From NCBI GenBank assembly GCA_948467645.1, contig CAOKFD010000004.1, positions 14,438-78,437 of the forward strand: DNA of 64,000 nt. The letters are read 5' to 3'. The notes beneath the pieces are model-generated. The model was not told the origin of the DNA. It saw only the letters and a program-made list of their open reading frames with translations, and did no database searches. Source of the DNA: Fimadaptatus sp948467645 (GTDB taxonomy: Bacteria; Bacillota; Clostridia; Christensenellales; Aristaeellaceae). Of this stretch, positions 26,161 to 32,874 are shown in pieces. The first letter of the stretch is position 1; each line of letters starts with the position of its first letter. A program made the position numbers and the translations under genes.

Positions 26161-26324
26161 TAGAGTGTGTCTCAAAAATTCCCTAATCCGCAATTTCGGC
26201 GTATTTTGCGCCATTTCTGCGTCATCAACCCTCGACTTAGCGCTGCTAAGCCTTCGGGTTTCTTCCTTGAACTGACGCAAAATCCACTCGAACTTGCGGA
26301 TTTTCCTTTTTGAGACACACTCTA
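26161..26324. mobile_element. Full-length (164 bp) MITE-like palindromic element, reference copy
   Basis: The ends TAGAGTGTGTCTCAAAAA and TTTTTGAGACACACTCTA are perfect inverted repeats. Complementarity continues inward (AATCCGCAA with TTGCGGATT, CTGCGTCA with TGACGCAA) to a central hairpin CTTAGCGCTGCTAAG, so the whole element can fold back on itself. There is no ORF. The terminal TA on both sides fits the TA duplication made by IS630/Tc1-mariner transposases. Copies also lie at 17504, 25945, 42514, 45190, 60521 and 63948. Confidence 0.85.
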
Positions 26325-26428
26325 AGCAATGCTGGCTTTGAAAGCTGTATTCTTTCGGTAGAAAGTGCCGAAACGACAGCTGGCGATGGGCCATGATGCT
26401 AAGAAGCAAGTCAGACAGCCAGACTCGT

Positions 26429-27229
26429 CTAAGGCCACGCTCCGGCACGCGGCGGCTTAGGCAGGGAAGCGCACACCACCCACAGCGCGGCACACGCAAG
26501 CCCCGCCGCCCGACAGTACTCAAGCCCCAGTATGCGTCCGCTCACGCACAGCCCCAACGCCCATGCGCCCAAGCGTGCGGCGCTCAGTCTGTCAAATATG
26601 GCGCGGATGGTATCAGAAATGCGCGTGCGCGGCGCGGCTTCTGCGCACAGCGGCAATGCGTCGTGCATGAGCTTAGCCAGTGCTTCGGGGGCGATAAGGC
26701 GTATGCCAAGCCGCTTTGCCAATGACAGCGCATCCTGGCCGAACGGCGCAGTGGACACAACAGCACATTCTTTTGCGCCGCAGCAGCGCCGCCATGCCGA
26801 AATCAGCGCGTCGGCGCTTACCTGTAAGCCGGGCCATGCGGTTATAAGCGTTATGCAAACCTCACTTCCGTTGGCGCGCAGGGCGTGTATTGCGCCGTCC
26901 GCAGCATAGCACTTCGCGTACCTGCCGCGCGCGGTCAGCCATGCGGCGACGTTTTCCAGCGCGTCGCCCGGGCTTTTGAGCGAAATGTGTTCGCACAGCG
27001 CGCGTACCTCGGCGGGGGCGAGCGCATCGCCGCGCCTGCGTCTGCGCATACGCCCTTTAACCAGCATTGCAAGTGCGATAGTCGCGCCCGAACATGCGAC
27101 GGCCATAAGCATCGCCGGGTACATGCGCCCCATGCGCGCAAACAGATAGTAGAACCACACGGCCAGGCACAGCGACCATAGCGCGCTGGTATCGATAAAT
27201 CGCGCAAACGCGGTGCGGGGTGCGCGCAT
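26429..27229 (-). CDS. Membrane protein with a central soluble, nuclease-like domain, unknown function
   Basis: A 266-residue protein with two N-terminal hydrophobic helices (about residues 17-55), an arginine cluster GRMRRRRRG, a soluble middle of about 120 residues and two C-terminal hydrophobic stretches. The middle (CITLITAWPGL, then KECAVVSTAPFGQDALSLAK and GIRLIAPEALAKL) has the rhythm of the restriction-endonuclease-like/Mrr fold found in several membrane-bound clostridial proteins, but the D-(D/E)xK residues are not evident. A GTG at 27238 is in frame, but AAGGAA is properly spaced for the ATG at 27229. It interrupts the usual yhbY-nadD adjacency on the opposite strand. Confidence 0.65.
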   Translation of the reverse strand: MRAPRTAFARFIDTSALWSLCLAVWFYYLFARMGRMYPAMLMAVACSGATIALAMLVKGRMRRRRRGDALAPAEVRALCEHISLKSPGDALENVAAWLTARGRYAKCYAADGAIHALRANGSEVCITLITAWPGLQVSADALISAWRRCCGAKECAVVSTAPFGQDALSLAKRLGIRLIAPEALAKLMHDALPLCAEAAPRTRISDTIRAIFDRLSAARLGAWALGLCVSGRILGLEYCRAAGLACAALWVVCASLPKPPRAGAWP

Positions 27230-27457
27230 TGCGGACACTTCCTTTCAATGTAAAAGCCCCAAACGGGATTTGACAAGCATATTTTGCCGCGCATAAGGCG
27301 GTTTAATGCACATGTGCGCGGCGGCTGCGGGCTTTACGGAGGCGGTGCGCGATGGTTTGGCGACGCCGGCTTACCGCCTGAAACAAGCCTTACAAGGTGC
27401 GACAGCCTTATGCAAGCCGCCTTAATCTGCCTTAAAGTCAAAAATTCGACAATACTC

Positions 27458-27486
27458 TTTCGTTTTGCGCGCAAGTAGTGTATAAT
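27458..27486 (+). promoter_or_regulatory. Promoter of nadD-yqeK-rsfS
   Basis: A perfect TATAAT at 27481-27486, 28 bases before the nadD start. The -35 at 27458 (TTTCGT) is poor. The 200 bases before it hold four GCCTTA words (27383-27435) and no gene. Confidence 0.55.
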
Positions 27487-27513
27487 AAAGTAAAGCGTAT
27501 TCAGAGGTGCGAT

Positions 27514-28140
27514 ATGGCGAAACGGCTGGGCATAATGGGCGGTACGTTTAACCCAATACATAACGGGCATCTGTTCGTCGCCGATATAGCCCGGCGCGAG
27601 CTGGATTTGGACGAGGTGCGCTTCATACCCACCGGCGATTCGCCGCACAAGCGGCATGTGGACGTGTCGGGCTGGCAAAGGCTGGATATGGTCAGACTGG
27701 CTATCGCGGGTCATGAGGGCTTTACCGCGTCGGATATGGAACTGAGGCGCGGCGGACGTTCGTACACCTGCGACACGGTGCGCCAGTTGCATATGACCGA
27801 GCCGGGCAGCAAGCTGTTTTTCATAATGGGCGGCGATATGCTGGCTACCTTTACCACATGGCGCAACCCAGACTGGATAGTCCACTGGGCCGACATCGCC
27901 GCCACGCCCCGCCCGGGCGACGACGGCGAACGCATACGCCGCGTGTGCGAGTACCTGCGCATGGAGTTTACGAGCGAGGTGCATATGCTAAGTCAGTGTG
28001 GGCCGGACATATCCTCCACCGAGATTCGCAGGCGTGTATGCGCGGGCGAGGACATAAGTATGCTGGTACCGCCGGATGTGGAAGAGTACATACTCGAAAA
28101 CGGACTTTACAAAGCATTGGAGACTGAAAATGACGTCTGA
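27514..28140 (+). CDS. nadD: Nicotinate-nucleotide adenylyltransferase
   Basis: A 208-residue nucleotidyltransferase with the (H/T)xGH signature in GIMGGTFNPIHNGHL and the second motif DISSTEIRRRV. It joins nicotinate mononucleotide and ATP to make deamido-NAD in NAD synthesis. The open frame extends upstream to 27478, but GAGGTG in front of the ATG at 27514 and the conserved start MAKRLGIMGGTF support this start. The last 11 bases overlap yqeK. Confidence 0.96.
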   Translation: MAKRLGIMGGTFNPIHNGHLFVADIARRELDLDEVRFIPTGDSPHKRHVDVSGWQRLDMVRLAIAGHEGFTASDMELRRGGRSYTCDTVRQLHMTEPGSKLFFIMGGDMLATFTTWRNPDWIVHWADIAATPRPGDDGERIRRVCEYLRMEFTSEVHMLSQCGPDISSTEIRRRVCAGEDISMLVPPDVEEYILENGLYKALETENDV

Positions 28141-28738
28141 AGAAATTACCGAAATACTGCGTGCCGAGCTGAAGCCCAAACGCTTTAAGCATACATTGGG
28201 CGTGGTCGATACGGCGCGCGAAATGGCAATTATATTCGGCGAGGACGAGCAGCTTGCCGCGCGCGCGGGGCTTTTGCACGACAACGCAAAGGCGTTCGAC
28301 TTAAAGCGCATGTGCGAGATCGCCGATCAGGCGGGACTTATGCTCACGCCCGAGGAGCGCGCGTCTGCGGCGCTTTTACACGCGCCGGTGGGGGCGTATC
28401 TGGCAAGGGCGCGCTTTGGCGAAACCGACGAGCGCGTGATTAATGCGATACGCTACCACACGACCGGCCGGCCGAATATGAGCGCGCTGGAGGCGATAGT
28501 GTACCTTGCGGACATGATAGAGCCTAACCGCGACGCGTTTTTAGGGCTGGAGGATCTGCGGGTGATGGCGCGCAGGGATTTGTTCGCGGCGCTTGAAATG
28601 GGGCTGGGCATGAGCAATTCATACGTGCTCAAGCGCGGCCAGACGCTCTTTGAGCGATCTAAAAAGGCATATGACTGGGTAAGGCAATATAATAAAGGCA
28701 GAAACGATTATGCAGGGAGGAATGCAAGTGCAGTCTAA
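28130..28738 (+). CDS. yqeK: YqeK family HD-domain hydrolase, symmetrical Ap4A phosphatase
   Basis: A 202-residue HD-domain protein with metal-binding residues in RFKHTLGVVDTA, LLHDNAKAFD, ALLHAPVGAYLAR and YLADMIEPNR. Family members split diadenosine tetraphosphate to two ADP. The ATG at 28130 overlaps nadD by 11 bases, with GGAG inside the end of nadD, so translation is coupled. It is followed by rsfS with an 11-base overlap, the standard nadD-yqeK-rsfS order. Confidence 0.94.
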   Translation: MTSEEITEILRAELKPKRFKHTLGVVDTAREMAIIFGEDEQLAARAGLLHDNAKAFDLKRMCEIADQAGLMLTPEERASAALLHAPVGAYLARARFGETDERVINAIRYHTTGRPNMSALEAIVYLADMIEPNRDAFLGLEDLRVMARRDLFAALEMGLGMSNSYVLKRGQTLFERSKKAYDWVRQYNKGRNDYAGRNASAV

Positions 28739-29084
28739 GGAATTGGCATTGGCGGCAGCGCGTGCGCTGGATGATAAGAAGGGTGTAAAGATACTGGTAC
28801 TGGACGTACAGCATTTGACGATCATTGCAGACTATTTCGTAATAGCCAGCGGCCGCTCCGCGAACCAGGTGCGCGCCCTGATCGACGAGGTGGACGACAA
28901 ACTGTCCGAGCTGGGCGAGAATCCGCGCCGCCGCGAGGGCACGAACGAAGGCCGCTGGGCCGTGCTGGACTACGGCAACGTGCTGGTACACGTATTCCAT
29001 GAGCAGGAGCGCGAGTATTACAACCTCGAACGCCTGTGGATGGATGGCTCCAATCAGGTGGAGTTTGTGCAAAGCGAGGACTAA
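28728..29084 (+). CDS. rsfS: Ribosomal silencing factor RsfS
   Basis: A 118-residue protein with the family features LDVQHLTIIADYFVIASGRS, NQVRALIDEVDDKL and DYGNVLVHVFHEQEREYYNL, then an EXLW-like stretch ERLWMDG. It binds L14 on the 50S subunit and blocks subunit joining in starvation. The GGGAGG site at 28715-28720 is only one base from the ATG at 28722 but seven from the GTG at 28728, so GTG is the more likely start. Confidence 0.94.
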   Translation: MQSKELALAAARALDDKKGVKILVLDVQHLTIIADYFVIASGRSANQVRALIDEVDDKLSELGENPRRREGTNEGRWAVLDYGNVLVHVFHEQEREYYNLERLWMDGSNQVEFVQSED

Positions 29085-29098
29085 TGAAGTAAACAAAG

Positions 29099-29145
29099 TG
29101 CGCCGCCTGCGCCTTAAAACGCGTCGGGCGGCGCATTGCATTTTG
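29099..29145 (+). terminator. Terminator-like hairpin after rsfS
   Basis: TGCGCCGCC/GGCGGCGCA (9 bp) followed by a weak T-rich stretch TTGCATTTT. Confidence 0.6.
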
Positions 29146-29158
29146 GCAGGAGGGCGCT

Positions 29159-29617
29159 ATGTACATAACCTATCGAAACGCGAACGAGCAGGACGCAAAC
29201 CTGCTCGTAGGCATATACAACGCTGCGTTTTACGATGACTTCATCAGGTACGGCCAATGCCCGGCATATGGCCGCACGCGAGCGCGCATGGCCGAATCCG
29301 TGCGGAAATTTCCAAAGCAGATAATCGAATGCGACGGCTGGCCGGTGGGCGCGCTGTCCGTGGAAAACCGCGGCGAGGGGCGGTACTTCGTGGGCTGCCT
29401 TTGCGTAATACCCAAGTATCAGGGCAGGGGGATCGGCACGGAGGCATTCAGGCATATGATGGCCAAACATGCCGATTGGCGGCACGTGGAGCTGGTCACG
29501 CCCGCCGGCAATGTACAGAACATAAAGTTCTATACCGAAAAGTGCGGCATGACGCAGGGCGCGCATGAAATGGACGGCGACGTTGATGTCGTCAGGCTTT
29601 TTATTGAGCGCAGTTGA
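29159..29617 (+). CDS. GNAT family N-acetyltransferase
   Basis: A 152-residue protein with the GNAT acetyl-CoA loop in VGCLCVIPKYQGRGIGTEAF (Q/RxxGxG/A) and the motif GNVQNIKFYTEKCGM, in which an Asn and Tyr typically help catalysis. AGGAGG precedes the ATG. The substrate is unknown. A small hairpin CAGTTGA/TCAACTG follows the stop. Confidence 0.9.
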   Translation: MYITYRNANEQDANLLVGIYNAAFYDDFIRYGQCPAYGRTRARMAESVRKFPKQIIECDGWPVGALSVENRGEGRYFVGCLCVIPKYQGRGIGTEAFRHMMAKHADWRHVELVTPAGNVQNIKFYTEKCGMTQGAHEMDGDVDVVRLFIERS

Positions 29618-29637
29618 AAACGGGCTCAACTGAATAT

Positions 29638-29672
29638 AAAAATCACCTCCGAAGCGTTTGCATTCGGAGGTG
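29638..29672 (-). terminator. Terminator of the L,D-transpeptidase gene (minus strand)
   Basis: The stem CACCTCCGAA/TTCGGAGGTG (10 bp) is followed on the minus strand by a T run, 20 bases after the stop of the gene at 29692. Confidence 0.85.
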
Positions 29673-29691
29673 GCTGTATATCATGCGATAA

Positions 29692-30855
29692 TCACTCGCG
29701 CACGACGACGATCGTGCCCTTGGGGCAATTGTTGTAAATCCACTTGGCGTTTTCGACCGACAGCCTTACGCAGCCGTGCGACGCGCGGCGGCCCAGATTG
29801 CGCACGGACGACGCGGTAGGCGTGCCGCCCTTTACCTTGTACAGTACGGAGTGGAAGTAGTACGCGCCCGATATGCGGTATGCGTACTGCGCCCAGCAGT
29901 TATAATCGCGGAAGTAATGCCATGCGTTTATCTGCTCTGTGGAGCGGTAGGTGCCCAGCGGCGTGGGCGTTTCACGCTTGCCGGTGGAGCATACGAAGCG
30001 CGCCTTGAGCTTGGAGTAGGAGCCGTTTGCGTATTCGTACACGTACACGCGCTGTTCGGATACGTCCACGATCAGCTTGTACGGGTAGCGCGCGTTGGGA
30101 TCTGGGCACTTCTTGGCCGATGCGGAGAACAGCAACTCCTGAGTGGCCTTGTCAGCCACTCCGGTTTCGGGCAGCCCGCTGGTCTTCTGGAAATCGCTTA
30201 TCGCCGCCGAGGTGGCCACGCCATATACGCCGTCCACCACGTTGGACAGCATGTACTCAAGCACTGCGAGACGGTTCTGCACGCGCCTTACCTGCGCCGC
30301 GGAGGAACCCTTCTTAACGTCGGAATAGTAGGCCGGTATGCTGCCCGATTCGATTATCGCAAGCAGCTGAGAATCGGCCGTGCCGTAATTCGAGGTGGTA
30401 TAGCTGATAGTGCCTTTGGCGTTTAGCAGCGTCGCATATACCTGAAGCGCGTTCACCGCGTCGCTGGTGCGGGAACCGTATATGCCGTCGGCGCTTTCAT
30501 AGGAGAAGCCCATCAGCGTAAGGTAATTCTGCAATTCGCGCACGCGGTCGCCGCGGCTGCCTACTTTCAGCGGTTCAGCCGTGGGTACGGGCGTGGGCGC
30601 AGGCGTTTCGGTCGGCGCGGGCGGCGTGGGCACGGCCGTCGCCGTGGGCGCGGGTGTTTCGGCGGGCACAGACGTCGCCGTGGGCGCGGTTGTCGGATTG
30701 ACCGTTGCCTCGGGCGTTGCAGTGGGAGCAGCGGGCGACGGATACGTTACGAAGTCGCTTACATATGCGTCATCGGCGGGTTCGGCCAGCGCTATGCCGG
30801 TGCATCCAAGTGCGATTGCGGCGGACAACATGAGGCAAATCATGCGTCGGAACAT
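29692..30855 (-). CDS. L,D-transpeptidase (YkuD) with Pro/Thr linker and two peptidoglycan-binding domains
   Basis: A 387-residue secreted enzyme: signal peptide (about 1-24), Thr/Pro/Ala-rich linker (about 40-93), a first PG_binding_1 domain (VGSRGDRVRELQNYLTLMGF), a second one (AQVRRVQNRLAVLEYML) and the C-terminal YkuD domain with the catalytic motif SHGCVRLS (Cys about 362). It should form 3-3 cross-links or attach proteins in the wall. A TGGAGTG site precedes the ATG. A second paralogue with the same layout lies just upstream on the same strand, separated by a terminator. Confidence 0.95.
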   Translation of the reverse strand: MFRRMICLMLSAAIALGCTGIALAEPADDAYVSDFVTYPSPAAPTATPEATVNPTTAPTATSVPAETPAPTATAVPTPPAPTETPAPTPVPTAEPLKVGSRGDRVRELQNYLTLMGFSYESADGIYGSRTSDAVNALQVYATLLNAKGTISYTTSNYGTADSQLLAIIESGSIPAYYSDVKKGSSAAQVRRVQNRLAVLEYMLSNVVDGVYGVATSAAISDFQKTSGLPETGVADKATQELLFSASAKKCPDPNARYPYKLIVDVSEQRVYVYEYANGSYSKLKARFVCSTGKRETPTPLGTYRSTEQINAWHYFRDYNCWAQYAYRISGAYYFHSVLYKVKGGTPTASSVRNLGRRASHGCVRLSVENAKWIYNNCPKGTIVVVRE

Positions 30856-31167
30856 AATATCACTCCAAAATGTGCGCCCTCACAAAAGCGGCGCGTATAA
30901 TGTCATATGCAATTATTGACTGCGCACGCCTTGAAAAAGTTCCCATAAATACAAAAAAATACCTGCTAAATTAAAAAAGATAATAGTATAAACATATTGC
31001 ACGCGACTTGCAATATGTATTTGGGTAAGGGCAGTTCTTAACCGTTGGAGGTCAGGTTTTTTAGTGACTTTGGGCATGCATTTATATCGCGATGGTGAGA
31101 AGCCGCCTTTACAGCCTTAACATACAAAACGAGCCTGCGCAAGGGCCGGCGCACTCATCTGACCATG
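30856..31167. other. Intergenic region upstream of the L,D-transpeptidase, no gene
   Basis: AT-rich from 30940 to 31010 with short A and T runs; it probably contains the minus-strand promoter, but no box pair was convincing. One GCCTTAA occurs at about 31114. Confidence 0.4.
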
Positions 31168-31208
31168 AAAAAAGCTCCCGATTTGGCAAAGCCAGATCGG
31201 GAGCTTTT
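31168..31208. terminator. Bidirectional-looking terminator after the second L,D-transpeptidase gene
   Basis: A 17-bp nearly perfect hairpin (AAAGCTCCCGAT paired with ATCGGGAGCTTT, continued by TTGGC/GCCAG) has a run of As on the left and Ts on the right. It ends the minus-strand gene 18 bases away. Confidence 0.88.
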
Positions 31209-31225
31209 GGTATAAGGCAGTTCCA

Positions 31226-32671
31226 TTACTCGCGTACAATGACGGTCGTGCCGCGCTTGCAATTGTTGTAAATCCATTTCGCATTCTCGACGCTCAGGCG
31301 TATGCAGCCGTGCGATGCGCGCGAGCCGAGGTTGTTGACTGAGGACGAGGTGGGCTTGCCGTCTATTTCGTTATACAGCACCGAGTGGAACAGTATACCG
31401 CCGTCGATGCGCCACGAATACTGGGCATAGCAATCGAACTTGACGAAGTAATGCCAGCGGTTGGTGGGGCCGGAGCCCTTGAACGTGCCCAGCGGCGTGG
31501 GGTGCGACTTGGTGCCGGTCGAGCACACGAACACGCGCGACAGTGGGCCGTATGCGCCGTTGGTGTAGCCGTACACGTACACGCGCTGATCGGATATGTC
31601 CACGACCAGCTTGTACTTGCTGTAATTCTTGCCGTTGCCCTTGGACTTCTTGCTGGCTGGTTCCAGCGTGGGTTTAGCGGTGGGCACAGCGTCCTCGGAG
31701 TATAGCTTCTGCTGAGTGGCTTCGTCGGCCACGCCGGTTTCATCCAGGTCGTTGTGCTTCTGGAAGTACTTAACGGCGGACTCGGTGTTGCTGCCGAACA
31801 TGCCGTCCACGCCGTCACCCAGATAGTACAGCGTGGTAAGGCGCGTCTGAAGCCGCTTAACGTCGCTGCCTTCACTGCCCTTGGTCAGGTCTTCGTAATA
31901 TACCTGAAAATCGTCACCGGCGAGCAGCTCATATCCCTGGCCGTCCACAATGCCGTCGGCGACATAGGGAGTGGGTTCAGGCGTAGGTTCGGGCGTGGGC
32001 ACAGCCGTGGGCGCGAGCGTCGGCACGGCGGTTGCCTTAACCTCAGCCGTGGGCAAAGACGAGCCGTAGTAGTGCAGCGCCGTGACTATGGGCGTGGCTT
32101 CGGCGGTCGGCTGTTCGGTAGGCTCAGGAGCAGCCGTCGGCTCGGCGGTCGGTTCAGGCGTGGCGTTGGGGTCTACATAGTGCAGCTGTGTGCCGATGTG
32201 CTCGGCCACAAACTCCTGAAATGCGATTACGCCCTTGCGCGTGCGCGGTCCGAAGTAGCCGTCGGCGCTGTCGTCCAGAAAGCCCAGCGTGCGCAGGCGC
32301 TGCTGAATCAGCTTAACGATGTCGCCCTGATCGTCCTGCTTTACGGGCAGGGGCAGCGGCGTGGGCGTGGGCTCAGGCGTGGGAGCGACTGTGGGTTCCT
32401 CGGTAGGTTCAGCCGTTGGCGCGCTCGTGGGCTTGACAGTGGGCGCCTGTGTAGGTTTTTGAGCAGGCTTGGAAGTCGCCTTTGCTGTGGAAGCCGGCTT
32501 AACCGTCGGCGCGGACGTTGACTTTACAGTCGGCGTTGCGGCGGGAGCGGAAGTGGTGCTTTCGTTTGCGGCCTTGCCGATTATTCCGGAAACTCCGTCG
32601 GCGAATGCGGGCATGGCGAGCGTAAGCGCCAACACCAGCGCCGCCAGCGTAATGATGAATCTGCGTGGCAT
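31226..32671 (-). CDS. L,D-transpeptidase (YkuD) with long Pro/Thr-rich linkers and two peptidoglycan-binding domains
   Basis: A 481-residue paralogue of the enzyme at 29692. Signal peptide MPRRFIITLAALVLALTLAM, a first Thr/Pro/Ala/Val linker, PG_binding_1 (GDIVKLIQQRLRTLGFLDDS), a second Pro/Thr/Glu linker, a second PG_binding_1 (SDVKRLQTRLTTLYYLGDGV) and a YkuD domain ending with SHGCIRLS (Cys about 456). The open frame reaches 32800, but GGGGTG before the ATG at 32671 and the signal peptide fix the start. The linkers are repetitive at DNA level and could vary in length between strains. Confidence 0.95.
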   Translation of the reverse strand: MPRRFIITLAALVLALTLAMPAFADGVSGIIGKAANESTTSAPAATPTVKSTSAPTVKPASTAKATSKPAQKPTQAPTVKPTSAPTAEPTEEPTVAPTPEPTPTPLPLPVKQDDQGDIVKLIQQRLRTLGFLDDSADGYFGPRTRKGVIAFQEFVAEHIGTQLHYVDPNATPEPTAEPTAAPEPTEQPTAEATPIVTALHYYGSSLPTAEVKATAVPTLAPTAVPTPEPTPEPTPYVADGIVDGQGYELLAGDDFQVYYEDLTKGSEGSDVKRLQTRLTTLYYLGDGVDGMFGSNTESAVKYFQKHNDLDETGVADEATQQKLYSEDAVPTAKPTLEPASKKSKGNGKNYSKYKLVVDISDQRVYVYGYTNGAYGPLSRVFVCSTGTKSHPTPLGTFKGSGPTNRWHYFVKFDCYAQYSWRIDGGILFHSVLYNEIDGKPTSSSVNNLGSRASHGCIRLSVENAKWIYNNCKRGTTVIVRE

Positions 32672-32828
32672 TTGTATTTCACCCCAAAATGAGTAATTGC
32701 GGCGAGCCTGCCGCGGCTGACATATTATTAGACTGCTTTCGGGGCGTTTGGTTGCATATAATTGTCTGACATATGCCTTAATGTGAGAAATTTCAATCAT
32801 ATATTACATTATGCAGAATGTCGGGCGC

Positions 32829-32860
32829 AAAAAAAGCCCGGCGGCGCTAAACCGTCGGGC
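32829..32860 (-). terminator. Terminator after dacA (minus strand)
   Basis: The stem GCCCGACGG/CCGCCGGGC (one G-U pair) is followed on the minus strand by seven Ts, close after the carboxypeptidase stop. Confidence 0.88.
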
Positions 32861-32874
32861 CAAGGTGCGATTGC

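Noticed and set aside
26161..26324. CRISPR repeat or riboswitch interpretation of the TAGAGTGTGTCTC element
   Set aside because: Copies are isolated between unrelated genes, with no regular spacers and no cas genes. Positions after stop codons and short deletion forms fit a mobile element better than a riboswitch.
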